Source of the DNA: Duganella sp. Root336D2
GTDB lineage: Bacteria; Pseudomonadota; Gammaproteobacteria; Burkholderiales; Burkholderiaceae_D
Direction of reading: 5' to 3'
Assembly: GCF_001425005.1 (NCBI RefSeq)
Contig: NZ_LMDB01000033.1
Span: 311,238 to 375,237 of the forward strand
DNA: 64,000 nt
Shown: positions 39,785-48,751 of the stretch, piece after piece
Layout: each line of letters begins with the position of its first letter
Numbering within the stretch: position 1 is the stretch's first letter
Notes under the pieces: generated by a model
What the model was told of the DNA's origin: nothing
The model's database searches: none
Seen by the model: only the letters and a program-made list of their open reading frames with translations
Program-made: the position numbers and the translations under genes

Positions 39785-42079
39785 TTAGTAGCGGAAGTTC
39801 GCAGTCAGGATTGCGGTACGGCCCACGCCCACACCGGCATAGTGGTTGGAGCCCACCTTGTCGTAGTACAGCTTGTCCGTCAGGTTCTGGATGTTCAACT
39901 GCAGGCTGATGTTCTTGTTTACATCATAGCTCGCCATCGCGTCGTAGCGGGTGTAGCCCGGCACGAATTTGGTGTTGTTGATGTTGCTCCATACCTTGGA
40001 CACGGCATTCACGCCGCCGCCAATCACCAGGCCTTGCATCAGGGTGTAGGAAGTCCACAGCGAGGCGCTCTGCTTCGGCGTTGCCGGGAAGGCGTTGCCG
40101 TTGAACGGGGAAGCTGCCCACACTGGAGCCGCAGTCGTGCCAACGTTCACGAAGCCATTGTCGTCCACTTTGGAATCGAGCCAGGTATAACCACCGAAGA
40201 CCTGCCAGTTGGCGGTCAGCGCGCCGCTCACGCCCAGTTCAATGCCTTTGACGGACTTCTTGCCGACGTTCTGGGTGGTGCCGTCCACGTTGGTTACGCG
40301 GGCGTTGTTCATCTTGCTGGAGAAGATGGCGCCGCTGATCGACAGTTTGCGCGCCAGGATTTCCCACTTGGTGCCGAGTTCGAAGTTCTTGCTGTCCTGC
40401 GGCTTCAGGTTCTGCACGGTGGTCGAAAGGGCGTCCACGCCGTCGCCGCCGTCATTGCCTGGCGGGGTGGAGGAAGTGCCGTACGAGACGTAGATGCTGC
40501 TGTTGGCAGCCGGCTTGTACACCAGGCCCGCCTGGTAGTTGGCGAAACTGGATTTGTTTTCCGCGTCAATCGCTGCCACTACCGGCGTTGCGGCAGTGTT
40601 GGCATTGGTGTGCAGTTTGGTACGGAACTCGTCCCAGCGCACGCCCACGTTCAGCAGCCATTGCGGGTTGAATTCGATGGTGTCGAAGCCGTACACCGAG
40701 CGCGAGTTGCTGTGTACATTGGTGTTGTTCGGCGCCACGCTGCGCACCTGGCCGACAGTCCATGGATCGAACGGATTCGGGTTGGCCAGGGTGGTGCAGT
40801 TGTACAGGGTTGCCGCGCCTGCGGTTGGGCAGGTGGTGGTCTTGGTCAGCGGGTTGTTGGTGCCTGGGGTGAAGTTGTAGGTCGCGCGGTCGGTGACTTC
40901 GCGGCTCACTTCGACGCCGGTGGTGAAGCTGTGCTTGACGCCGGCAGCCACCAGCGAACCGGTCAGGCTGGACGCATTGGCCAGCGATTCGGTCTCCGCA
41001 TTGCGGCTGTTATGGCGGCGCCATACGGTACCGTACAGCACCACGTTGCCCTTGGAGTCGTCCGGCAGCGTGTATACGTATTCGTTGCCGGTCTTGCCGT
41101 AACGGGTCACGTTGCGGAAGGTCAGGTTGTTGCCGAACTCGTGCTTGATGTCGATCGTGCCGATGTCCGACTTGGTGTCGCGGAAATCGCGGTCGACCAG
41201 GCCGTAGAAGGTTTCGCTCGGCACGTTGACCGGCTTGCCGACGCCGTTTTTGGCCACGTTGGGGCCGGTGGTGAACGGATTATCGAATGGCACGCCGGCG
41301 TCAGGCAGTTCGCTCGACTTGTAGTGGTAGTAGCTCAGGTTGACCTTGGTCGGACCGGCCAGGCCGAAAGCAACGCTCGGTGCGAAGCCCCAACGGTCGC
41401 CGTAAATTTCATCGTGGTGACCGGCGACATGGTTTTCGTGGCCCATCAGGTTCAGGCGCACGGCGGCGTTATCGCCGATGGTGCGGTTCACGTCGGCGGT
41501 AACACGGCGGTATTTCGCCGTGCCCAGGCCGACGCTGGCGTTGCTGAAGTTTTCGGCCTTGGCGGATTTGGACACCATATTGATGCCGCCGCCAGCGGAG
41601 GAACGGCCGCCGTAGGCGGAATTCGGGCCCTTCACGACTTCGATCTGCTCCAGCGCGAAGATCTCGCGCGACTGGGAGCCGCTGTCGCGGATGCCGTCGA
41701 TATAAGTGTCGGTCTGGGCGTTGTAGCCACGGATGAACAGGTTGTCGCCCACCGGCTGGCCGCCTTCAGCAGCGCCGACGGTGATGCCTGGCACGGTGCG
41801 CAGGGCGTCGGTCAGGGAAGTGGCGCCGGTCTGGGAGATGACCTCGGCCGGGATCACGGTCACCGATTTCGGGGTATCCAGCAGCGGGGCGGTGAATTTG
41901 TCGGAGGCGGATTTCTTGACCTGGAAATCGCTGCCATTCTGGCCGGTGACGACCACTTCCTGCATTTTTTGCTCTGGGGCAGCGGTGTTGGTATCGGCTT
42001 GTGCTACTGGCATCACCAGGGAGGCGGCGATGGCGGCGAGCGTAGCTGGCGCGTGCTTGCGGCTCTTAATATAGGACAT
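39785..42079 (-). CDS. TonB-dependent siderophore receptor (Fiu/PiuA-like)
   Basis: A 764-aa outer-membrane receptor with a signal peptide ending AQADTNT. A plug follows (DTPKSVTVIPAEVISQTG, then DNLFIRGYNAQTDTYIDGIR and QIEVVKGPNSAYGGRSSAGG), and the barrel ends in LTANFRY. Sequence style and the following piuC gene suggest a catecholate siderophore receptor. A Fur-box-like site precedes it. The ligand is inferred by context only. Confidence 0.92.
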   Translation of the reverse strand: MSYIKSRKHAPATLAAIAASLVMPVAQADTNTAAPEQKMQEVVVTGQNGSDFQVKKSASDKFTAPLLDTPKSVTVIPAEVISQTGATSLTDALRTVPGITVGAAEGGQPVGDNLFIRGYNAQTDTYIDGIRDSGSQSREIFALEQIEVVKGPNSAYGGRSSAGGGINMVSKSAKAENFSNASVGLGTAKYRRVTADVNRTIGDNAAVRLNLMGHENHVAGHHDEIYGDRWGFAPSVAFGLAGPTKVNLSYYHYKSSELPDAGVPFDNPFTTGPNVAKNGVGKPVNVPSETFYGLVDRDFRDTKSDIGTIDIKHEFGNNLTFRNVTRYGKTGNEYVYTLPDDSKGNVVLYGTVWRRHNSRNAETESLANASSLTGSLVAAGVKHSFTTGVEVSREVTDRATYNFTPGTNNPLTKTTTCPTAGAATLYNCTTLANPNPFDPWTVGQVRSVAPNNTNVHSNSRSVYGFDTIEFNPQWLLNVGVRWDEFRTKLHTNANTAATPVVAAIDAENKSSFANYQAGLVYKPAANSSIYVSYGTSSTPPGNDGGDGVDALSTTVQNLKPQDSKNFELGTKWEILARKLSISGAIFSSKMNNARVTNVDGTTQNVGKKSVKGIELGVSGALTANWQVFGGYTWLDSKVDDNGFVNVGTTAAPVWAASPFNGNAFPATPKQSASLWTSYTLMQGLVIGGGVNAVSKVWSNINNTKFVPGYTRYDAMASYDVNKNISLQLNIQNLTDKLYYDKVGSNHYAGVGVGRTAILTANFRY

Positions 42080-42109
42080 GGACAGCTCTGAATTGTTGGA
42101 GTAAAACGC

Positions 42110-42132
42110 AAATGATAATAGTTTTCATTTAC
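42110..42132. promoter_or_regulatory. Fur-box-like site upstream of the siderophore receptor
   Basis: AAATGATAATAGTTTTCATTTAC resembles the Fur consensus, with two mismatches in the 7-1-7 core (TGATAAT-A-GTTTTCA). It lies 31-53 bases before the receptor start and within the 156-base gap to the divergent bacterioferritin gene. Confidence 0.75.
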
Positions 42133-42235
42133 ATTAGCAATGTCGTTAGCAATCCTATGTTGCCCCCATGACTAGGTTGGCGCCCTGCTTCGTGGCAAAA
42201 TGCCATTATTCCCAACCAAATAAGAAGGCAACCCC

Positions 42236-42712
42236 ATGAAGGGCGACAAAGACGTTATCCGTCTGCTGAACGCACAGCTGACCAACGAGCTGACGGCAAT
42301 TAACCAGTACTTCCTGCATGCACGCATGTACCGTCACTGGGGCTTCGACAAGCTGGGCAAGAAAGAGTACGAAGAGTCGATTGGCGAAATGAAGCATGCC
42401 GACCGCCTGATCGACCGCATCCTGATGCTGGATGGCCTGCCCAACCTGCAAGCCCTGCACAAGCTGCTGATCGGCGAAAACACCGAAGAAATGCTGGCCG
42501 CCGACCTGAAGCTGGAAAAAGGCGCGCATGTGACCATCAAGGAAGGCATTGCGCAATCGGAAAAAGTCGGCGATTACGTATCGCGCGACCTGCTACTCGA
42601 TATCCTCAAGGATACCGAGGAGCACATCGAATGGCTGGAAACCCAGATCGACCTGATCGGCAAGATCGGCATCCAGAACTACCTGCAATCGCAGATGTCG
42701 GACGCTGAGTAA
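42236..42712 (+). CDS. bfr: Bacterioferritin
   Basis: A 158-aa iron-storage four-helix subunit. Ligands seen by counting are E18, E51, H54, E94 and H130, with haem Met52. The residue equivalent to ferroxidase E127 appears to be Thr (KDTEEH), with Glu at 128 and 129. The C-terminal helix ends NYLQSQM. Its TAA overlaps the next ATG (TAATG), an unusual coupling of iron storage to a regulator gene. Bfd for iron release is encoded 4 kb upstream. Confidence 0.95.
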   Translation: MKGDKDVIRLLNAQLTNELTAINQYFLHARMYRHWGFDKLGKKEYEESIGEMKHADRLIDRILMLDGLPNLQALHKLLIGENTEEMLAADLKLEKGAHVTIKEGIAQSEKVGDYVSRDLLLDILKDTEEHIEWLETQIDLIGKIGIQNYLQSQMSDAE

Positions 42713-43194
42713 TGCCAGGCCAGAGTCCGGAGTTGCTGCGCCGCCTGCTGCGCGCAAAAGACCGGATGGACGCCGCCTCGCACGAGGAATGGCCGGTAAG
42801 CCGCCTGGCGCAGGTGAGCTGCGTCTCTGCAACTCACTTCGCCCGCTCTTTCAAGGAGGCTTTCGGCCTGCCTCCCCATCGCTACCTGCTGACACGGCGC
42901 ATCGAACGCGCGGTGACGCTGCTGCGTGAAACCGGCTTGCCCATCACCGACATCGCTTATTCCACCGGCTGGAACAGCATTGGCACCTTCGGGCGCACTT
43001 TCCGCGATATCACAGGCAAGAACCCGGGCGACATCCGGGAACAGGTGCGCGCCGAAGCAGAGCAGGCCGGCCGGGTTCCAGCCTGCGTGCTCAGCGCTGC
43101 GCACCGCCCCGACCTCACAATGGCAGTTTCGGAGAAGCGGCGCCAGGAAAGCGTCCCTACAATGGAGTCTCACTTAAAGGAGACCACCCCATGA
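42712..43194 (+). CDS. AraC-family transcriptional regulator (single HTH domain)
   Basis: A 160-aa protein whose residues about 12-110 form the AraC double helix-turn-helix. It has VSRLAQVSCVSATHFARSFK, then TGLPITDIAYSTGWNSIGTF, the second HTH signature, and FGRTFRDITGKNPGDIR. No N-terminal sensory domain is present. A roughly 45-residue Ala/Glu-rich tail follows. It overlaps bfr at its start and the VOC gene at its end (ATGA), so it probably controls the VOC gene or a small local operon. The inducer is unknown. Confidence 0.88.
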   Translation: MPGQSPELLRRLLRAKDRMDAASHEEWPVSRLAQVSCVSATHFARSFKEAFGLPPHRYLLTRRIERAVTLLRETGLPITDIAYSTGWNSIGTFGRTFRDITGKNPGDIREQVRAEAEQAGRVPACVLSAAHRPDLTMAVSEKRRQESVPTMESHLKETTP

Positions 43195-43613
43195 CCCAAG
43201 GTATTCAAACTGTAGGCTTGTATGTTCGTGACCAGGATGAAGCGCTGGCTTTCTATGTCGACAAGCTCGGCTTCAAGGTCCACACCGATGTGCGCAACGG
43301 CGACTACCGCTGGCTGACCGTGCAGCATCCTGACCAGCCTTCGTTCCAGCTCGGCCTCTACGTGCCAGGCGCACCAGTGCACGATGCGGCAACTGCGCAA
43401 GCACTGCATGCGCTGGTCGCCAAAGGCGCCATGCCGCCGATGGTGCTGGAAGTCGAGGATTGTTTCGCCGTCTACGACAAGCTGCACCAGAAAGGCGTGG
43501 AATTCACCCAGGAGCCGGTGGAACGCTACGGCACAGTGGATGCCGGCTTCCGCGACCCGTCCGGCAACGGCTGGAAAATGATCCAGACCCGCCGCAAGGT
43601 AGCCGCAGCTTAA
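43191..43613 (+). CDS. VOC (glyoxalase/bleomycin resistance) superfamily protein
   Basis: A 140-aa single VOC-type protein. It has the beta-alpha-beta repeat layout QTVGLYVRDQDEALAFYVDK, then PPMVLEVEDCFAVYDK and GTVDAGFRDPSGNGWKMIQ. Such proteins may be dioxygenases, glyoxalases or drug-binding proteins; the substrate cannot be read. It is preceded by an AAAGGAG ribosome site and overlaps the AraC regulator gene by 4 bases, so it is probably its target. Its end overlaps the convergent fructokinase gene by 4 bases. Confidence 0.85.
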   Translation: MTQGIQTVGLYVRDQDEALAFYVDKLGFKVHTDVRNGDYRWLTVQHPDQPSFQLGLYVPGAPVHDAATAQALHALVAKGAMPPMVLEVEDCFAVYDKLHQKGVEFTQEPVERYGTVDAGFRDPSGNGWKMIQTRRKVAAA

Positions 43614-44539
43614 TCCAGGCCCCAGGCTGAGCGCCAGGGCGCGTAGAACGCCGGATCCGGCGATACCGCGCCCGCAATGCCGCACACTGCGCCGGCAAAG
43701 GCATTGGCGCGCGCCAGGACCAGCGGCGTCTCCCAGCCGCGCGCGCGGCCCGCCAGGAACACGGCGGCAAACGCATCACCCGCCCCCACCGAATCGACGA
43801 ACTGCGCCGGCTTGCTGGTGCAGTGATCGACCACCCGCGTGCCATCGGCGCCGAAAAACATGGCGCCACGCTCACCCAGCGTGACCAGCAGGCCCTGGAG
43901 GGAAAAGTTGTGCATCATGGCGCGCGCTTCCGCCTCAACGGCGGCGCAGTCCATGTCGACCGTGTCGGGGCAGGTGTGGCAGTACCACGAGAACAGCGCC
44001 TGCAATTCGTCCTCATTGACTTTCACGATATCGGCTTGCTGCATCGAGTCAAACACCACAGATTCGTCCGCCCCGTCGCGCAGGTTCAGGTCGAGGAAAT
44101 GTTCGGCATCGTCCGCGCCGGCCAGCACCGCATTGAGCGCAGCGCGCGAAGCAGCTTCGCGCTGGGCCAGGGTGCCAAAATAGACCGTGTTGGGAGAGAA
44201 GGCGCGCATCACATCGACTGCGGCCGCCGTCTCGATATGGTCATAAGCCTGCTCCGCCAGGATGTGGAAGCGGTGCCCGCCATTGCCATCGCGTTCGACC
44301 AGCACGCGGCCGGTCGGTTGCCGGCCATGCTGCAAGCCTTCGGCGCTCATGCCGAAGGCCGCAAACGCATCGCGCACCTGGTCGCCGTAAGCGTCATTGC
44401 CGACACGCGTCACCATCAGCGCAGGCAGGCCCAGGGCCGTAAGATTGCGCGCTACATTGAAGGGGGCGCCGCCTACTATCTGCTGGTCGCCAAAATCATC
44501 CAGGAGGGCTTCGCCAAATACCAGTACTCGCTCTGACAT
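43610..44539 (-). CDS. PfkB-family fructokinase (copy 2)
   Basis: A 309-aa ribokinase-family kinase. The N-terminal substrate motif is LVFGEALLDDFGDQQ, the second is VGGAPFNVARNLTALG, and the catalytic Asp lies in VDSVGAGDAFAAVFLAG near residue 250. It is the last gene of the sucrose operon, 31 bases after the transporter. It closely resembles the other fructokinase three genes upstream (same opening, length and GAGDAF block), so it is a within-operon duplicate. It would phosphorylate fructose released from sucrose by amylosucrase. Confidence 0.9.
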   Translation of the reverse strand: MSERVLVFGEALLDDFGDQQIVGGAPFNVARNLTALGLPALMVTRVGNDAYGDQVRDAFAAFGMSAEGLQHGRQPTGRVLVERDGNGGHRFHILAEQAYDHIETAAAVDVMRAFSPNTVYFGTLAQREAASRAALNAVLAGADDAEHFLDLNLRDGADESVVFDSMQQADIVKVNEDELQALFSWYCHTCPDTVDMDCAAVEAEARAMMHNFSLQGLLVTLGERGAMFFGADGTRVVDHCTSKPAQFVDSVGAGDAFAAVFLAGRARGWETPLVLARANAFAGAVCGIAGAVSPDPAFYAPWRSAWGLD

Positions 44540-44570
44540 TGCTGCACTCCCCCATGTTGTTCGGCTCGGG

Positions 44571-45923
44571 CTATTTTAGCAAAACTGCCTCCTGGCGCGA
44601 GGAAGCTTCTGCCAGCGGGCGCGCCGCGCGCAGCTTGACAAACAGCACCGCCACGGCAGCACACAGCAGCAGCGCGCCCGCCAGGCGCACGACATTGGCG
44701 GGGTCGCCGTGCAGCAAGCTGCGGTAATACAGTGGCAAGGTGAAAATCTGGATGATCATGGGAATCACGATGAACATATTGAAGATGCCCATGTACACCC
44801 CGGTGCGCTCAGGCGGAATGCTGCCGGCAAGCATCACATAGGGATTACCCATGATGCTGGCCCAGGCCAGGCCGATGCCCAGCATTGGCCACAGCAATTG
44901 CAGGGGTTCTCGGATCAGCGGGATGCACAGCATGCCGGCGCCGGCTGCCGCCAGGCAAATGCTGTGCGTGATCTTCGGGCCGAAGCGGCGCGTGAACGGC
45001 ACCAGCGCGAAGGCGGCAATGAAGGCGACAAAGTTGTAGAACGCTCCCACCTGCCCATTCAACAGGCCCGCTTCGCGGAAGCCTGCCGACGCCGGGTCGG
45101 ACGTCTTATAGATGGAAGACGCCAGCGCCAGCATGATGTACTGCCAGTAGCAGAACATGGCGTACCACTGGAACAGCTTGACCACGGCCAGTTGCTTCAT
45201 GGTCGGCGGCATGTCGCGCAGCGCCTGCGTGATTTCCTGCAAGGTATGGCGCCAGCCGGTCGGCTTCGCGCGCAACTCCGCTTCTTCCTGCGGCGACAGC
45301 GGCAATTCAGGCGTGGTCCGGCAACTCCAGAGTACCGAGGCAATCGAGATCACGGCACCCAGCAGGAAGGCGCCGATCACGGTATAAGGAATGTGGTGGC
45401 TGTTGACAGCGTCGCGGCTGGTGCCGAGGTAGACCAGGATCGAGGGCGTAAGGTAGGCCAGGGTCTGGCCCAGCCCCGTGAATGCGCTCTGGGTCAGGAA
45501 GCCGAGCGAATGCTGGCGCACGGCCAGGCGGTCGCTGACGAAGGCACGGTACGGCTCCATCGTCACGTTGTTGGCCGCATCAAGGATCCACAGCAGGCCG
45601 GCGGCCATCCACAGCACGGGGCTGAAGGGCATGGCCAGCAGGCCAAGGCTGCAAATCATGGCGCCAACCAGGAAGTAAGGCGTGCGGCGGCCCCAGCGCG
45701 TGACGGTACGGTCGCTCAGGGCGCCGATGACGGGCTGCACCAGCAGGCCGGTGACGGGGCCGGCCAGCCACAGGTAAGGCAGGCTGGCTTCATCGGCGCC
45801 CAGGTATTTGTAGATCGGGCTCATGCTGCTCTGCTGCAGCCCGAAGCTGAACTGGATGCCGAAGAAGCCGATGTTCATGTTGACGATCTGCCGGAACGAC
45901 AGATGCGGTTTGTGCTGCATCAT
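44571..45923 (-). CDS. MFS sugar (sucrose) transporter
   Basis: A 450-aa, 12-helix permease with the GPH/SLC45-like opening FGIQFSFGLQQSSMSPIYKY and the inter-helix motif GALSDRTVTRWGRRTPYF. It has the style of the Xanthomonas SuxC sucrose transporter. The start is set at 45923 because its ATG overlaps the stop of the upstream fructokinase (ATGA). It is expected to bring sucrose across the inner membrane after the TonB receptor delivers it to the periplasm, but the substrate is inferred from the operon. Confidence 0.9.
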   Translation of the reverse strand: MMQHKPHLSFRQIVNMNIGFFGIQFSFGLQQSSMSPIYKYLGADEASLPYLWLAGPVTGLLVQPVIGALSDRTVTRWGRRTPYFLVGAMICSLGLLAMPFSPVLWMAAGLLWILDAANNVTMEPYRAFVSDRLAVRQHSLGFLTQSAFTGLGQTLAYLTPSILVYLGTSRDAVNSHHIPYTVIGAFLLGAVISIASVLWSCRTTPELPLSPQEEAELRAKPTGWRHTLQEITQALRDMPPTMKQLAVVKLFQWYAMFCYWQYIMLALASSIYKTSDPASAGFREAGLLNGQVGAFYNFVAFIAAFALVPFTRRFGPKITHSICLAAAGAGMLCIPLIREPLQLLWPMLGIGLAWASIMGNPYVMLAGSIPPERTGVYMGIFNMFIVIPMIIQIFTLPLYYRSLLHGDPANVVRLAGALLLCAAVAVLFVKLRAARPLAEASSRQEAVLLK

Positions 45924-46861
45924 CGCGTCGCTCCTTCCGCTGCCGCCTGCCAGCGCTGGGTCCATGGTTCGTAAAACGCCAGGTCTTGCGGCACAGCGCC
46001 CGACAGGCTGCACACGGCGCCGGCGAAGGCGTTGGCGCGCGCCATGGTCAGCGCCAGGTCCCAGCCTTGCACATGGCCGTGCAGGAAGACGGCGGAGAAG
46101 GCGTCGCCGGCGCCTACCGTGTCGACCAGTTTGTACGGTTCCTCGTTGCCATGCTCGCGGATGATGCGGCCATCCGCAGCAATATACATCGCGCCGCGCG
46201 GCCCGAGGGTGACAACCATGGCCTGCAGCTTGAATTTTTCGATCAGCAGCGAACAGGCCGGAGGCAGTTCCGGGTCGTGGGCGCGCACCAGTTGCGGCCC
46301 GTTTGGCGCGTACCAGGACAACAGCGCCGCCAGTTCGTCCTCGTTGACTTTCAGGATGTCGGCGTGGCGCAGCGACTCATAGACACTGCGCTCGGTGTAC
46401 TGGCCTTCGCGCAGGTTCAGGTCGAGGTAGCGCGTGGCCTGGCTGGCGTCCAGCAGTTCGATCAGTGCAGTGCGTGAAGTCAGGTGGCGTTGCGCCAGGG
46501 TGCCGAAGTACAGCACTTGCGGTTTGGCCGGGGCGAAGGCGGCGCGCGCGGATTCGGCCTCGATATGGTCATACGCCTGGCCGGGCAGGATGTGGAAGGC
46601 GTGGCCTTGCCGGCCGCGCTCCACCACCACCCGTCCGGTGGGCCAGGCGGGATCGGTTTGCAAGCCCCATTGCGGCATGCCGTAGCGCTCGAATTCCGCG
46701 CGCACGGCGGCGCCGTTGGCATCCTGCCCGATGCGGGTGATCATCAGGGCTGGCGTGCCGAGAGCGGCCAGGTTGCGCGCCGCGTTGAAGGGGGCGCCGC
46801 CGACTACCTGTTCGCTGCCGAAATCATCGACGAGGGCTTCGCCGAACATTGCCACACACAT
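45920..46861 (-). CDS. PfkB-family fructokinase (copy 1)
   Basis: A 313-aa ribokinase-family kinase, paralogous to the copy at 43610-44539. Blocks include VAMFGEALVDDFGSEQVVGG, AARNLAALGTPALMITRIGQ and DTVGAGDAFSAVFLHG with the catalytic Asp. The ATG at 46861 is chosen because GGAG precedes it by six bases; two earlier in-frame ATGs lack a ribosome site. It sits between amylosucrase (20-base gap) and the transporter, with which it overlaps. Two fructokinases in one sucrose operon imply heavy fructose flux or divergent specificity. Confidence 0.9.
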   Translation of the reverse strand: MCVAMFGEALVDDFGSEQVVGGAPFNAARNLAALGTPALMITRIGQDANGAAVRAEFERYGMPQWGLQTDPAWPTGRVVVERGRQGHAFHILPGQAYDHIEAESARAAFAPAKPQVLYFGTLAQRHLTSRTALIELLDASQATRYLDLNLREGQYTERSVYESLRHADILKVNEDELAALLSWYAPNGPQLVRAHDPELPPACSLLIEKFKLQAMVVTLGPRGAMYIAADGRIIREHGNEEPYKLVDTVGAGDAFSAVFLHGHVQGWDLALTMARANAFAGAVCSLSGAVPQDLAFYEPWTQRWQAAAEGATR

Positions 46862-46881
46862 GGCTGTCTCCATCATTGTTG

Positions 46882-48738
46882 TCAGTTATCGCGTAGAAGC
46901 CATTGCATGGCCCATGGCGCCAAGGTGATTTCCCCGGACAGCGTGCGGCGCTCGATGGTATCGCTCCAGTGGCCCTGCAACGTGAACGGCTGCGGCTTGC
47001 CCGAAAAATTGTATAGCGCGAGGAAACCCGGGCCGCGCTGCAGCGCCAGCACTGGCGGTGCCGATGGCAGCAACGCGCGCGGTTCACCCGCCGCCAATGC
47101 CGGGATGCGCTGGCGGGCAGCCACCAGGGCTCGCAAGGCAGCGTAGACGCGGCCCGCTTGCGTGCTGCTGTCGTGGCGCTCGGAGAAGCGCTGTTCGTCC
47201 AGCAAGGGGCGTTGCAGCCAGCGGCTGTCCATCGCGCGATCCGGGCGCTGGCGGAAGCTGTAATCATTCGCCTGGCCCAACTCGTCGCCCATGTACAGTA
47301 CCGGCAGCGCGCCAAAACCGAGCACCAGGCCATGCAGCAGCAGCAGGCGCCGCAAGGCCAGCGTTTCCGCCTCCACATCGCTCGCAACTTCCAGTCCGGC
47401 CAGGCTGGCTGCCATGCCGTTGCTGCCGTGCGCGGCGTGGGGATCGCTGCTCTGGAACGCTTCGCCGCGAGCGAAGCTGCCGTTCGCACCAGCGAAGAAA
47501 CGCGAGATGGCGGCCAGGCGCGCCTGAGGGTCGCCCGCCTCCGATGCCTCCGCACGCAGTACGTTCCAGCCGATGTCATCGTGGCAGCGCACATAACTGA
47601 GCCAGCTCGCATTCGGCGGCAGCGGCGGCGTGCCGGCGACCACGCTGCGTACCAGTGCTGCATCCTGTTCAGCCAGCGCGCCCCAGGCGGCCGCCATCAG
47701 GCTGCTGTGATAGGCGATATGGCATTCCGGCTGCGCGGGCTGGCCAAAGTATGCAGGCAGTTCGCGCATCGGCACGATGGCCTCCGCCTTCAACAGCACG
47801 CCTGGTGCCGCAATGGAGGCCAGCGCACGCAGGGCTTGCAGGATCAGGTGCGCTTCCGGCTGGTTCATGCAATTTGTGCCCTCCCGCTTCCACAGGAATG
47901 CCGTGGAATCCAGGCGAAACACCTCTACTCCCCGGTTGGCCAGGCGCAGCAAGGTCGCTGCCATGGCGGCAAACACTTCCGGGTTCGACCAGTTCAAATC
48001 CCACTGGTAGGGATAGAACGTGGTCCACGCCCAGCCGTCCAGCGCCGGCACATGGGTGAAGTTGCCGGGCGCCGCCTGCGGGAACACCTGGCCCAGCGTG
48101 CGTTCGTAGGAATCAGCTTGCGAACGGCCCGGGAACACGTGGAAGAACTTGCGCAGGCGCTCGTCGCCTTCGCGTGCGCCGCGCGCCCAGTCATGATCGT
48201 CCGCCACATGGTTCAGGATGAAGTCCGCGCACAGGCTGATGCCCGCGCTGCGCAATTTTCCGGTCAGCGCCTCAAGGTCGGCATTGCTGCCGAAGCGTGG
48301 ATCGACCTCTTCGAAACTGGCGACGGCAAAACCGCCGTCATTCTCCCCTTCCCGCATCTTCAGGAACGGCAGCAGGTGCAGGTAGCGCACACCCAGTTCC
48401 TGCAGGTGCGGTATGCGGGCTGCCACGCCGCGCAAGTCGCCGCCCAGCCGATCGACGTAACCGCAGTAGCCAAGCATCTGCTGCCCGAGGAACCAGTCCG
48501 GCTGCGCGGCGCGCGCCGTATCCAGCGCGGCCAGCTCCACGCCGCGCGCGCCATGCAATTCGCCGACGGCGGACAGCAGGCTGCCATACCATTGCTCGAA
48601 TCCGTGCGCCTCGCCGTACAAGCGATGCAGGCAGCTGTGCAGCGCCGGACCGTGTGCCGCATAGCGGCGTGCAGCTTCCGGGCGCAGCGGCTCCGGCACG
48701 GCGCCGAGCAAATGGTGGATGGATGAAGACATCGGCAT
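46882..48738 (-). CDS. Amylosucrase (GH13)
   Basis: A 618-aa glycoside hydrolase family 13 enzyme that splits sucrose, transferring glucose to a glucan and releasing fructose. Catalytic residues are read as Asp in EVFRLDSTAFLWK, Glu in LLKAEAIVP and Asp in YVRCHDDIGW. The N-terminal helical domain and the LGYCGYVDRLGGDLRGV segment are typical of amylosucrase rather than sucrose phosphorylase. The start at 48738 (MPMSSS) is preferred over a TTG 12 bases upstream. There is no signal peptide, so it acts in the cytosol after uptake. It corresponds to suxB of Xanthomonas. Confidence 0.92.
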   Translation of the reverse strand: MPMSSSIHHLLGAVPEPLRPEAARRYAAHGPALHSCLHRLYGEAHGFEQWYGSLLSAVGELHGARGVELAALDTARAAQPDWFLGQQMLGYCGYVDRLGGDLRGVAARIPHLQELGVRYLHLLPFLKMREGENDGGFAVASFEEVDPRFGSNADLEALTGKLRSAGISLCADFILNHVADDHDWARGAREGDERLRKFFHVFPGRSQADSYERTLGQVFPQAAPGNFTHVPALDGWAWTTFYPYQWDLNWSNPEVFAAMAATLLRLANRGVEVFRLDSTAFLWKREGTNCMNQPEAHLILQALRALASIAAPGVLLKAEAIVPMRELPAYFGQPAQPECHIAYHSSLMAAAWGALAEQDAALVRSVVAGTPPLPPNASWLSYVRCHDDIGWNVLRAEASEAGDPQARLAAISRFFAGANGSFARGEAFQSSDPHAAHGSNGMAASLAGLEVASDVEAETLALRRLLLLHGLVLGFGALPVLYMGDELGQANDYSFRQRPDRAMDSRWLQRPLLDEQRFSERHDSSTQAGRVYAALRALVAARQRIPALAAGEPRALLPSAPPVLALQRGPGFLALYNFSGKPQPFTLQGHWSDTIERRTLSGEITLAPWAMQWLLRDN

Positions 48739-48751
48739 TGCGGTTTCCAAA

